This document shows positions 45,097-53,853 of a stretch of DNA of 64,000 nt, one piece after another. This stretch comes from Fidelibacterota bacterium (GTDB lineage Bacteria; Pseudomonadota; Alphaproteobacteria; Rhodospirillales; Rhodospirillaceae): assembly GCA_947472795.1 (NCBI GenBank), contig CANJBL010000003.1, positions 184,291 through 248,290 on the forward strand, read 5' to 3'. A model generated the notes under the pieces. The model had not been told where the DNA came from, did not search any database, and worked only from the letters and a program-made list of their open reading frames with translations. Both the position numbers and the translations under genes were made by a program. Each line of letters begins with the position of its first letter. Within the stretch, counting starts at the first letter, position 1.

Positions 45097-45762
45097 ATGG
45101 ATACCGCGCTGATCTGGGGCTACATCCATATCCTTCTGTTCGTGTTCTGGCTGGGCACCGACTTGGGTGTCTTCATCGCCACGGCCTACGTCAAGAATCC
45201 GGCCCGCAGTTTCGAGACCCGTAAAACCCTCATCCGCATCGCCGGCATGGCGCACGTGGTGCCGCGTGTGTGCTTTGCCCTGATCCTGCCCACGGGTGTG
45301 GAGCTGACCGGTGTTATCAATGTCTATCCGCTGACGCCGGGCCTGCGCGCTTTTAGCTGGGCCATATGCGCTGTGTGGCTCACTCTGATCTACCTCGCTG
45401 TGCGCAATCCGGGCAAACCCATCGCCGCCAACGTCCGCATTATCGAACTGGTCTTCGAGGCTTTCGCGGGTCTGGGGTTTGTCACCTACGGCCTCAACTC
45501 GTTGGCCACGGGCGCGCCCATCGACGACCCCTGGTTCGCGGCGAAGCTGTTTCTTTTCGGGCTCGTGTTCTGGGCCTCCATCGCTGTCGATATTGCCTTC
45601 CGGCCTTTCTATGCGCCCTTTTTCGAAGTGGGACAGGAGGGCTCCACGCCCGAGCGTGAAGAGACCATCAGCGCATCCATCAACCATGCGCTGACGGCCA
45701 TGGGCATTCTCTATGTTCTTATTGCAGCCATTGCATTTATCGGTAAGGTCAAACCCTTCTAA
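45097..45762 (+). CDS. Integral membrane protein, unknown (CopD/DUF2269-like)
   Basis: The protein has 221 residues and about six membrane helices. His11 in IWGYIHILLFVFWLGTDLGVF and H53/R57 in IRIAGMAHVVPRVCF recall membrane proteins of the CopD/DUF2269 type with histidines within helices, but the match is weak. GAGGGAAG precedes the ATG. It is followed 49 bases later by the flippase-like gene. Confidence 0.6.
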   Translation: MDTALIWGYIHILLFVFWLGTDLGVFIATAYVKNPARSFETRKTLIRIAGMAHVVPRVCFALILPTGVELTGVINVYPLTPGLRAFSWAICAVWLTLIYLAVRNPGKPIAANVRIIELVFEAFAGLGFVTYGLNSLATGAPIDDPWFAAKLFLFGLVFWASIAVDIAFRPFYAPFFEVGQEGSTPEREETISASINHALTAMGILYVLIAAIAFIGKVKPF

Positions 45763-45811
45763 AGTCGACCAAACCGGAACGCCCCAGAGCACTTTCCCGA
45801 GAGCACTTTCA

Positions 45812-46783
45812 ATGACCAATGCATCCCCTGCGCCGCGCGACCTCGCGGGCGGCGCCGGACCTGCGAACAAGGCACGGGCGGGCCTCATCGCGAAGGTCCT
45901 GGTTTCCGCGGCACTTCTGTTTTTCCTCGCGCGCAAGCTCGATTGGCCGGCCATGGGCCAGCGTCTTGCCGGTGCGTCCGTGACGCCGCTGGCGCTGGCG
46001 CTGGTTCTTCTCACCGTGACGGTGGCTATCGCGGGTTTGCGCTGGCGTGTACTGGTACGCCAGGCCGGCGCGCAGCTCTCGCTCACGCAAGCCGTGCAAC
46101 TTACTTTTGCCGGCATGTTCTTCGGTCAGGTTTTGCCGGCCACTATCGGCGGCGATGTTGTGCGCGGTGTCATGGCCGGGCGCGGTGGCGTACCGTGGGA
46201 GGACGTCGTCGTCACCATCGTGCTCGACCGTCTCGCGGCGCTGCTGGCATCCGTCATCCTCATTGTGTGCGGTTTGCCCATCCTCTCGGCCGTGGCCACC
46301 GGCGAGGCGGAAAGCCTCACATGGATCGCCGTAGCTGCTGCCGGCGCCGTGCTGGCCGCGACGGCGGGCTTGTTCATCTTCCGTAACCTACCGGCGTGGC
46401 TCGCGCGCAAGGCCTGGATGGCGCGGCTGTGGGATCTTGCCGGGCGCCTGCGCTCCGGTCTGGTGTCGCGCGGCGGCTTTGTCGCTGTTGTCCTTTCGCT
46501 GCTGATCCATCTTTCAACTGTCGCGACGGTGTTGCTCATCGGCGCGGGCCTGGGTGTCGAGATAGAACCCAAGGCTGCTTTCGCGGTGGTGCCCTTGGCG
46601 ATCCTGGCGGCGGCCATTCCCATTTCCCTCAATGGCTGGGGTGTGCGTGAAGGCGTGATGGTCAGCGGTCTTGCCTTCTTTAGCGTTCAATCGGGCGACG
46701 CCCTTCTGATATCGGTGTTTCTTGGGATTGGGGTTGTGATCTCTGTGCTGCCCGGCAGCGTCACATGGTTGGCTTTGCGATGA
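45812..46783 (+). CDS. Lysylphosphatidylglycerol-synthase transmembrane-domain (flippase-like) protein
   Basis: The protein has 323 residues with about eight membrane helices. FAGMFFGQVLPATIGGDVVRGVMAGR and IPISLNGWGVREGVMVSGLAFF are the PF03706 (LPG_synthase_TM) family hallmarks. Members move lipid-linked substrates or sit beside polyprenol-sugar glycosyltransferases. Its stop overlaps the start of a methyltransferase-GT2 fusion gene (ATGA), supporting a shared glycolipid pathway. A direct repeat AGAGCACTTTC (45786-45796 and 45800-45810) lies just before the ATG. Confidence 0.87.
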   Translation: MTNASPAPRDLAGGAGPANKARAGLIAKVLVSAALLFFLARKLDWPAMGQRLAGASVTPLALALVLLTVTVAIAGLRWRVLVRQAGAQLSLTQAVQLTFAGMFFGQVLPATIGGDVVRGVMAGRGGVPWEDVVVTIVLDRLAALLASVILIVCGLPILSAVATGEAESLTWIAVAAAGAVLAATAGLFIFRNLPAWLARKAWMARLWDLAGRLRSGLVSRGGFVAVVLSLLIHLSTVATVLLIGAGLGVEIEPKAAFAVVPLAILAAAIPISLNGWGVREGVMVSGLAFFSVQSGDALLISVFLGIGVVISVLPGSVTWLALR

Positions 46784-48237
46784 ATACTGTCACCGCGATT
46801 GCGGACCTCACCGCGCGCCAGCAGAATATCCGGGCGCTGTTCGACACGTTGGCGCCTCAGCGTAGCCGTTGGCTGAAGCGCAACCGCTACTTCTACGATA
46901 ACGACCGCGCTTACATGCGGTTCCTGATTCCGGCAGGCTGCCGCGTGCTCGAGATCGGCTGCGGCGATGGCCAACTCCTGGCGGCGCTCAAGCCTTCGTA
47001 TGGCGTGGGTGTCGATTTCAGCGCCGAGATGATCCGTGTCGCGCGCGCGAGTCATCCTGACCTTGAGTTCCATGTGGCCAACGCCGAAGACCCGGCAGCG
47101 CTCGATATCCTTAAAGGTCCTTTCGATTACATCGTGATCTCGGACACCATCGGTCTCATGGAGGATTGCGAAGCGCTCTTCGCCCGGCTGCATCGGCACA
47201 CGTCCTCCGAAACGCGGCTTGTGGTGGCTTACTATTCTCACCTCTGGGATCCTTTGCTCTCGCTGGCGGAATGGGTCGGTTACAAGATGCCCCAGGTGCC
47301 GCAGAACAATCTGCCCACGGCCGATATCGCCAACCTGCTGACGCTCGCCGACTACGAGATCGTGCGCCGGGAATGGCGTCAGCTCGTGCCGCGTCGCCTG
47401 TTGGGTCTGGGCACCGTCATCAATCTTTTCATCGCGCCGTTGCCGGGTATCCGCCGGCTCTGCTTGCGCAACTATGTCGTGGCGCGGCCTGTACCGGTGC
47501 GCGCCAAACCGGCGCGCATGCCTTCCGCCAGTGTCATCGTTCCCTGCCGCAACGAGCGCGGCAATATCGAGAACGCGGTCAAACGCACGCCGGCTTTTGC
47601 CCCCGATATCGAGATCATCTTTGTCGAAGGCCACAGCAAGGATGGTACTTACGAGGAATGCGAACGCGTCAAAGCTGCTTATCCTGACCGCGATATCAAA
47701 GTCTTCCGCCAGGAGGGCAAGGGCAAAGGCGATGCCATGCGCAAGGGCTTTGCCGCCGCGCGCGGAGATATCGTCATGATCCTCGACGCCGACCTCACCG
47801 TGCCGCCGGAAAGCCTGCCGAAGTTCTACGACGCACTCGCCCTTGGCCGCGGTGAGTTCATCAACGGCACGCGGCTGGTCTATCCCATGGACGCCGATGC
47901 CATGCGCTTCCTCAACAACATCGCCAATCACGGCTTCGGCGTGACGTTCTCCTATCTTTTGAACCAGCGTTTCACGGACACCTTGTGCGGCACTAAAGTT
48001 CTCTGGCGCCGCGATTATCACCGCATCGTGGCCAACCGGTCCTACTTCGGCGACTTCGACCCCTTTGGCGATTTCGACCTGATCTTCGGTGCCGTGAAGC
48101 TCAACCTGAAGATTGTCGAAGTGCCCATCCGCTATGCCGGCCGCTCCTACGGCGAGACGCAAATCTCGCGCTTCACCCATGGTTGGCTGCTGCTGCGCAT
48201 GGTGCTTTTTGCCTGGCGCAAATTGAAAGCCTTCTGA
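46780..48237 (+). CDS. Fusion of a SAM methyltransferase and a GT2 glycosyltransferase
   Basis: The protein has 485 residues. The N-terminal class I methyltransferase (about 45-200) has motif I CRVLEIGCGDGQ (54-65) and FDYIVISDTIGL. The GT2 domain starts at about 249 (ASVIVPCRNERGNIENAV), with a GHSKDGT loop and the metal-binding LDADLT (335-340). It resembles polyprenol-phosphate sugar transferases, including IVEVPIRYAGRSYGETQIS near the end. No C-terminal membrane helix is evident. It would transfer a sugar and methylate something in the same pathway. It is coupled to the flippase-like gene before and a methyltransferase after. Confidence 0.87.
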   Translation: MNTVTAIADLTARQQNIRALFDTLAPQRSRWLKRNRYFYDNDRAYMRFLIPAGCRVLEIGCGDGQLLAALKPSYGVGVDFSAEMIRVARASHPDLEFHVANAEDPAALDILKGPFDYIVISDTIGLMEDCEALFARLHRHTSSETRLVVAYYSHLWDPLLSLAEWVGYKMPQVPQNNLPTADIANLLTLADYEIVRREWRQLVPRRLLGLGTVINLFIAPLPGIRRLCLRNYVVARPVPVRAKPARMPSASVIVPCRNERGNIENAVKRTPAFAPDIEIIFVEGHSKDGTYEECERVKAAYPDRDIKVFRQEGKGKGDAMRKGFAAARGDIVMILDADLTVPPESLPKFYDALALGRGEFINGTRLVYPMDADAMRFLNNIANHGFGVTFSYLLNQRFTDTLCGTKVLWRRDYHRIVANRSYFGDFDPFGDFDLIFGAVKLNLKIVEVPIRYAGRSYGETQISRFTHGWLLLRMVLFAWRKLKAF

Positions 48238-48977
48238 TGGCCGTCGATGGCCGCATCGCCGAGCACGGCCGCCAGTGGCAGCGTAAGCCGGTGTTGCGCG
48301 ACATTTATCTCGATCTCTATCGCCGCATGGCGGCGGAGTTAACGCCAGGGACCACGCTCGAGATCGGCGGCGGCGCCGGCATCTTCAAGGAATTCGCCCC
48401 TGACGTCGTGACGACGGATATTTTGACGGCGCCCTGGCTCGACCTTGTGGCCGATGCGCAGGCGCTGCCCTTCACACCAGCAAGCTTCGACAACATTGTG
48501 ATGTTCGATGTGTTGCATCACATCGAGTTCCCGCGCCGCTTCCTCACCGAAGCCACGCGGATTTTGCGTCCCGGCGGGCGCATCATCATGGTTGAGCCCG
48601 CCATCACACCCGTGAGCCGGCCTTTTTATAAACTGATGCACCCTGAACCGGTCGATATGGCGGCGGATACGCTGACCGACGGTCTGCCCGATCCATCGCG
48701 CGATGCCTTTGCCGCGAACCAGGCGATCCCCACGCAACTGGTCACGCGCGACCGCCAGCGTCTGTTGGCCGCATTCCCGCATTTTCGCATGAGGCGCTGT
48801 CGGTGGCTGAGCCTCTTTGCCTATCCGCTGTCCGGCGGTTTTCAGCCGTGGTCGCTGATTCCGCATGCGCTCGTGGGGCCCGTGCTGGCGCTGGAGAACG
48901 TGCTCGCGCCCGTGCTGGGCCGCTTCATGGGCTTTCGCATGCTGATCGTTATTGAGAAGGCGGCAACGGCAGGATAA
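48237..48977 (+). CDS. SAM-dependent methyltransferase
   Basis: The protein has 246 residues. Motif I is TTLEIGGGAGIFKEF, the acidic strand VVTTDI, and FDNIVMFDVLHHIEFP plus LRPGGRIIMVEPAITP complete the Methyltransf_11 pattern. The start shares one base with the previous stop (TGATG). Three consecutive coupled genes (flippase-like, methyltransferase-GT2, methyltransferase) suggest one glycolipid pathway; the acceptor is unknown. The last 29 bases overlap the end of the opposing gene. Confidence 0.85.
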   Translation: MAVDGRIAEHGRQWQRKPVLRDIYLDLYRRMAAELTPGTTLEIGGGAGIFKEFAPDVVTTDILTAPWLDLVADAQALPFTPASFDNIVMFDVLHHIEFPRRFLTEATRILRPGGRIIMVEPAITPVSRPFYKLMHPEPVDMAADTLTDGLPDPSRDAFAANQAIPTQLVTRDRQRLLAAFPHFRMRRCRWLSLFAYPLSGGFQPWSLIPHALVGPVLALENVLAPVLGRFMGFRMLIVIEKAATAG

Positions 48978-51117
48978 GCCGCCGGTTCTCCCAATCGCGC
49001 GTCCCGCTATCGGCGGTCAGGAAGGCCAAGTCTTTGCCTGCGGGCCGGAAAAATCCGAAAGCAATCTTCACCGCACCTGTCGGCCGCGAACTGTAAGCGA
49101 GTGTATAAAGCCGGATCGATTTTCCTTCGACGGGGCTTACAGCGGACAATAGCTTGATCTGGTTGTTGGCGATGATGGTGCCCTTATCGTCGATCAGGTG
49201 AGCGAACAGGAACCAAGGTCCTGAGTCCCCTGGCTGGCTCTCGATCCAGAACGACGCTTGCATGCCACCGACGTCTTGCGTCACCTCCGCCGCACGAACC
49301 AGTTGCTGTGCGGCTTCAACGCCGGTTGCATGGTATACGGCATCAAGCCAGTTCGCGGGTTCGCGCGCAGCAAGCTCTTCAGGTGACCACCAGCGCTGCC
49401 GGTTCGCCAACCGATAGGCGGTCGGCAGATCGTATGCGCCTTCGAATTTGGTCAGCGCGGCCTCAAAACGCAGGGGATCGACAACCTGCATCAAACGCAC
49501 GCGTGTCTCCGACACCAGGCGCACGCCGTTGCTTTCATCCAGGGTGGGCAGCCAGGCGTTGAAAAGCTGAGACAGGTCCGCGAAGTCTGACACATCGTGC
49601 TGCGCCAGAATCTGTTCGCGTTTCGCCAGGTCCGGAATGGCCTCCGCCACAAGGAAATCGGAGTGCAGCATATCCTCGGCGTGCAACGTCGTGGAGCGCA
49701 GCCAATCCATGGGAACAAGAGCCGCCACATGCGGCAGGTCGCCCCGCGTGACGGTGGCATAGTCCCACACAGCCTGGATGTTGCGTAGGGCCGGCGTCGT
49801 ATTGGTGAGATAGGCTATCGCCGTGTCACGTCCATTGCGCTTCAAATCCCGCAGAAGCGCATTGGCCTGCTCGGTTTCCGCGCGGAAATCGCTGATGTGC
49901 AGATTGACGCCCGCGAGGCGCTGTACACCGTCTGGAATGTGCTGCACGAGCAGAAAAACGGTGACGATGGCTGTGGGTAAAACCGCGAGGCCGAGTATGC
50001 CGATGAAAGCCTTTCGCGGCAAACCCTCGGCCCACCGCACGAGTGCCGGTACCAACAGCACGTAGGCCATCACCGCGAAGGGCAGGAAATATCTGATCTG
50101 GCTGGCTTCGGTCTTGAAGATCCAGAACCAGATGCCGCCCACAAGGCACGCGAGAACACTTAGTCCAAAGCCGCGCTCGTTCGGTGACCGTAAAGCCGTG
50201 ACGAGGCCAAGCAGAATGGTGGCCGGCATCACGAACCCCATACTCATGCGAACCAAATCGAACAGGATGGCTCCGTCAAACGGAGCGTTATATTCGTTCT
50301 GCATGAAGGCGATGACACGCTGACCGAAAAGAATGTTCTCCGCCGAGAAATATTCCGATCTAAAGGCGATATACGCCGTCCCGGCAAAGAGCACGATGGC
50401 GCCGCCAAGACTCACCGACAGATATCGGCGCAAGGCCACATCGTTGCGCGCGGCGGTCAGCTTCCATCCGAGATTATGCAGTGTTGCGATGACCCACACA
50501 GCGCCCACCAGTGCCATGAGCAGAAGGCCCGCTGGTTTCACCCAGAGCGTGAAGGCGCCGAAAGCAGCAGCCGCCAAGGCCCAGAGCCAGGAGCGCTGCG
50601 TCACGCTGCGGATCAGCGCGGCGGCGGCCAGCGCGCAAACGCCGGCGAGGAAGTTGTCGACCAGCCCCCAATAGACCGTGGAGGACACGACGTCATTTCT
50701 CTGGAACTGGTACAGCGTCGGCATGCCGCCGAGCACGAGCGCCAGCGCGCCCGCAACCCAGGCGCCGCGCGCGCTCAAGGGCCGCGCCGTGGCGGCGATG
50801 CCCACAGCGCTCAGGAAAAGCACAAGCGGAATGACGCAGGAGCGGAAATAGAACCAGCGGAAATCCGCTGACCATCCAAAGGGATAAGCCATCAGGATCG
50901 TGCCCGGCGGGCGCACGGTCATGGGCAGGTTGAAAGGATTGACCAGCTTGTGGGCGGCAAGGCTTTCCCAGAAAGCATAGGCTTTCTGCACATAAGAAAG
51001 CGCATCCCACACCGGTGGTTCCGTGGCGCCGCGCACGGCGAGGGCAAATCCGAAGGCTACGATGACCAGCCACAAAGCGGTCAGGAGCAGCGGCGCGGCG
51101 GGCCGGCGGAACGTCAT
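48949..51117 (-). CDS. Polytopic membrane glycosyltransferase-like protein (GT39/GT-C type)
   Basis: The protein has 722 residues. About ten membrane helices fill the first 400 residues. The first periplasmic loop has ATEPPVWDALSYVQKAYAF, reminiscent of the acidic loop-1 motif of GT-C polyprenol-linked glycosyltransferases. A long soluble region (about 400-722) follows, probably periplasmic. It is the last gene of the polysaccharide operon, and its ATG overlaps the epimerase stop. It may add a side-chain sugar after export. The exact family is uncertain. Confidence 0.65.
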   Translation of the reverse strand: MTFRRPAAPLLLTALWLVIVAFGFALAVRGATEPPVWDALSYVQKAYAFWESLAAHKLVNPFNLPMTVRPPGTILMAYPFGWSADFRWFYFRSCVIPLVLFLSAVGIAATARPLSARGAWVAGALALVLGGMPTLYQFQRNDVVSSTVYWGLVDNFLAGVCALAAAALIRSVTQRSWLWALAAAAFGAFTLWVKPAGLLLMALVGAVWVIATLHNLGWKLTAARNDVALRRYLSVSLGGAIVLFAGTAYIAFRSEYFSAENILFGQRVIAFMQNEYNAPFDGAILFDLVRMSMGFVMPATILLGLVTALRSPNERGFGLSVLACLVGGIWFWIFKTEASQIRYFLPFAVMAYVLLVPALVRWAEGLPRKAFIGILGLAVLPTAIVTVFLLVQHIPDGVQRLAGVNLHISDFRAETEQANALLRDLKRNGRDTAIAYLTNTTPALRNIQAVWDYATVTRGDLPHVAALVPMDWLRSTTLHAEDMLHSDFLVAEAIPDLAKREQILAQHDVSDFADLSQLFNAWLPTLDESNGVRLVSETRVRLMQVVDPLRFEAALTKFEGAYDLPTAYRLANRQRWWSPEELAAREPANWLDAVYHATGVEAAQQLVRAAEVTQDVGGMQASFWIESQPGDSGPWFLFAHLIDDKGTIIANNQIKLLSAVSPVEGKSIRLYTLAYSSRPTGAVKIAFGFFRPAGKDLAFLTADSGTRDWENRRLILPLPPSQ

Positions 51118-52076
51118 GAGCGCCCGGATGCGAGATGCGTCTGCATCCAGACCGTCAAGCGTTGCAGTCCATCCTTGAAAGAGGTTGCCGGTGTCCAGCC
51201 CAACGCTTCTTTCGCGCGTGCGATAGACAGCACGCTCACGGGAACGTCGAAACTGCGCGCTGCCGTATACGTGCGCTCGGCTTTTCGGCCTGTGACGGCT
51301 TCGATGGTGTCGAGGATGGTGTTGAGGCTGACGCCGGCACCCGAGCCGATATTAAACACGCGCTCGTCGCCCGTAGGACCAATGGCCTTGATCATGGCAT
51401 CCACAACGTCGCCCACATAGACATAGTCGCGCACCACCGAGCCATCGCCCCAAATCTCTATCTTCTCGCCGCGCAACACCTTGCCCATGAACACCGCCAC
51501 CGCGCCTTGGCTCGCCTGAATGCGTTGGCGCTCACCGAAGGGATTGGAGAGACGCAGCACGGTATAATCCAATCCATGCAGCGTGCGGTACAGGTGAAGG
51601 TATTTCTCGATGGCAAGCTTCGTGATGCCATAAGAGCAGATGGGGTTGGTGGGATGATCTTCATCGACGGGAACTTGGCGCGGGATGCCATAGACCGTGC
51701 CGCCCGAGGAGATGAAGACAACCTTCTTCACCTTGTGACGCACCGCGTGGTTCAGCATGCGTGCCGTGCCGGCCACATTGGTCTCGATATCGAACACCGG
51801 ATCGGCGTTGGAGGATTGCGGCAGCGTGGTGGAGACGAGGTGAAACACCACGTCGCATCCGGTCAGCGCCGCGGCTACATCGGCTTCGCTGGTGAAATCG
51901 CCATCGACCCATTCGACGCGCTGTGCCGTTGCTGGATCGTTGAGAGGCGCGATATTGGCACGGTCGAACACCCGCACGCTGTATCCCTGGCGCAGCAGGC
52001 CATCGACGAGGTGCGAGCCAAGGAAGCCTTTGCCACCGAGGACGAGACAGCGCGGTTTGTTGGCCGGAGTGCTCAC
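51114..52076 (-). CDS. NAD-dependent sugar epimerase/dehydratase (extended SDR)
   Basis: The protein has 320 residues. The Rossmann start is LVLGGKGFLGSHLVDGLL (GxxGxxG), and the catalytic triad region includes FISSGGTVYG and CSYGITKLAIEKY. The C-terminal half has NPFGERQRIQASQGAVAVF. It resembles UDP-glucose/GlcNAc 4-epimerases, but the nucleotide sugar is not clear. It follows the GT4 gene after seven bases and supplies an activated sugar for the operon's glycan. Confidence 0.88.
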   Translation of the reverse strand: MSTPANKPRCLVLGGKGFLGSHLVDGLLRQGYSVRVFDRANIAPLNDPATAQRVEWVDGDFTSEADVAAALTGCDVVFHLVSTTLPQSSNADPVFDIETNVAGTARMLNHAVRHKVKKVVFISSGGTVYGIPRQVPVDEDHPTNPICSYGITKLAIEKYLHLYRTLHGLDYTVLRLSNPFGERQRIQASQGAVAVFMGKVLRGEKIEIWGDGSVVRDYVYVGDVVDAMIKAIGPTGDERVFNIGSGAGVSLNTILDTIEAVTGRKAERTYTAARSFDVPVSVLSIARAKEALGWTPATSFKDGLQRLTVWMQTHLASGRS

Positions 52077-52083
52077 ATAGGCC

Positions 52084-53853
52084 TCACGGAGGAGAGCTGG
52101 AAACCCCGGATTGCCACATCAGCCGCTCGCTGTCGATGGCTATGAAGTCTCCCGGTGCGGTCTGCACCGAGGTCCCGCTGGCAAGGGTGCGCAGAGGCAC
52201 GGATATGGTCCGTCCACCCGCACCTTCACAGACCAAATCGACGCCATTGCGGTCCGCTCCGTGATCCAGTTTGACCACAAATCCAAAGGCGTTGGCTTTG
52301 ACGTTGGCCCCGCCGCGCTTCAGGCCGTCGCGCACGTCGGAGCGCGGCAGGAGGCGCGTCGTTTCACCGAGGGTCTTGCCATCACGGCACAAGGCCACGC
52401 GCACCGGCGCTGCGAGGCCCACCACCGCCCAGCCTGACACCGAGCCGCGTTTGTCATTGAGGTCCAAGGGCGGTATGGCGCGCAGGTTCGCGCGTTCGTG
52501 CCCGAAGCCAGGGGCCGGCCCCACGTGCTCATAAAGCTCCAGTAATTCCTGCACATAGGCCGCCGAGGATTTCGGCGGACGGCAATTGGCGCTCAAGGTG
52601 TTGAGCAAAGCGGGCTCCGCAATGAGACGGCCCAGCGCTGTTGCAAGCGCCTCAACATCACCGGCCGGGAAGATGAGCCCGTTCACGCCGTCCTTGATAT
52701 TCTCCGAAAGGCCGGGAAAGTCTGAGGCAATCACTGGGCGATGGGCCGCCAACGAAGAGTACACAACGAGCGGTGCGTTCTCGTACCACAGCGACGGCAC
52801 CACCAGCACATGCAGTGCCTCGATCACCTTGCCGATCTCTGTATTAGGAAAGGTGCCCAGAAACTCGATGCCCGCCACACCGGCCGCGCGCTTTTGCAGC
52901 TCGGCGTAGTAGGGCGGAAAGTCGGAGGGGTTGCCGTAAAGCTTCAGGCGTGCTGCCCCCGGCGGCAGACGCTTGAAGGCTTCGATCAGCACGTGGCAGC
53001 CCTTGTGTGTGGCCATGGTGCCGATGAAGCCGATGACCAAGGGCTCGCCCCGCTGCACGTCGAGCGCTTCGCCGCCATAGCCGCCCGTGTCGATGCCATA
53101 GGTGGAATTGAGGATGAGGCGTTGATCCACTCCATTGCCGGTCAATACGCGTGTCATCAACTGCGTGGGCGAGATGATGCCGGAAAGGCAGTTCACGCGC
53201 GCGACAAGAAAATCCTTACGGTGCGACATGGCCGCCACTTCGCGGTGCATGGGGTAGGGCGGCAGCACGCCGTCCGCTGTCCATTTCACCAAGGTATCAG
53301 CGACGGCATTGGGCACCAGGCGTGTGAACTTCCAATCGCGCGTCAGCTCGGCTACGTGTTTCACGCAATTCCCACCATGAAGCGTCGGGCCCGGGCACAC
53401 TTTGCCGCCGTGCAGCAGCAACTGCGACGTCGGGCAGACGGACCAGAAATCCGTCGGTGTGTAGTAGGCGGGGATACCGGCTTTCACAGCCACGTCGATC
53501 AGCGCACCGCCAAGCCGGCTCAAGTGGAAGAAATGGATGACGTCGGGTTTGAAGTCCGCGACAATCCTGGCGAAGTACTGCGCGGTAAGCTGGTTGTCGT
53601 ATTCCAGTTCCGTCACCACGTCCTGGTCGCCCATGGGCACGTGGGAATGGTGGAAGCGGAAAACCTGCATGCCTTCCAGGTCGTATTCGTCGAAGCGCTC
53701 ATTGTCAGCGAGATGTTTGCTGGCAGGAAAACCCGTCAGCACCGCAACCCTATGCCCCAGGCGCGTGAGTTCCTTGCCAACGCTGTAGGTCAGCACTTCA
53801 GTCCCGGAAAAGAAATTCGGGTAGAACTGATGGACTGTGAGCAGGATCTTCAT
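52084..53853 (-). CDS. GT4 glycosyltransferase with an extra C-terminal domain
   Basis: The protein has 589 residues from the ATG at 53853. The GT-B fold starts MKILLTVHQFYPNFFSGTEVLTYSVGKEL, and the donor half has VIGFIGTMATHKGCHVLIEAF and VVPSLWYENAPLVVYSSLAAHRPVIASDFPGLSE. About 140 additional residues (450-589) follow, beginning near APGFGHERANLRAI. They are beta-rich (GSVSGWAVVGLAAPVRVALCRDGKTLGETTRLL) and look like a carbohydrate-binding or adaptor module. It overlaps the GT2 gene by four bases. Confidence 0.85.
   Translation of the reverse strand: MKILLTVHQFYPNFFSGTEVLTYSVGKELTRLGHRVAVLTGFPASKHLADNERFDEYDLEGMQVFRFHHSHVPMGDQDVVTELEYDNQLTAQYFARIVADFKPDVIHFFHLSRLGGALIDVAVKAGIPAYYTPTDFWSVCPTSQLLLHGGKVCPGPTLHGGNCVKHVAELTRDWKFTRLVPNAVADTLVKWTADGVLPPYPMHREVAAMSHRKDFLVARVNCLSGIISPTQLMTRVLTGNGVDQRLILNSTYGIDTGGYGGEALDVQRGEPLVIGFIGTMATHKGCHVLIEAFKRLPPGAARLKLYGNPSDFPPYYAELQKRAAGVAGIEFLGTFPNTEIGKVIEALHVLVVPSLWYENAPLVVYSSLAAHRPVIASDFPGLSENIKDGVNGLIFPAGDVEALATALGRLIAEPALLNTLSANCRPPKSSAAYVQELLELYEHVGPAPGFGHERANLRAIPPLDLNDKRGSVSGWAVVGLAAPVRVALCRDGKTLGETTRLLPRSDVRDGLKRGGANVKANAFGFVVKLDHGADRNGVDLVCEGAGGRTISVPLRTLASGTSVQTAPGDFIAIDSERLMWQSGVSSSPP

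Noticed and set aside
46687..48180. 497-residue open frame antisense to the methyltransferase-GT2 fusion
   Set aside because: It is a shadow of the fusion gene, whose two domains are clear; the His/Asp-rich composition is typical of antisense frames in high-GC DNA.
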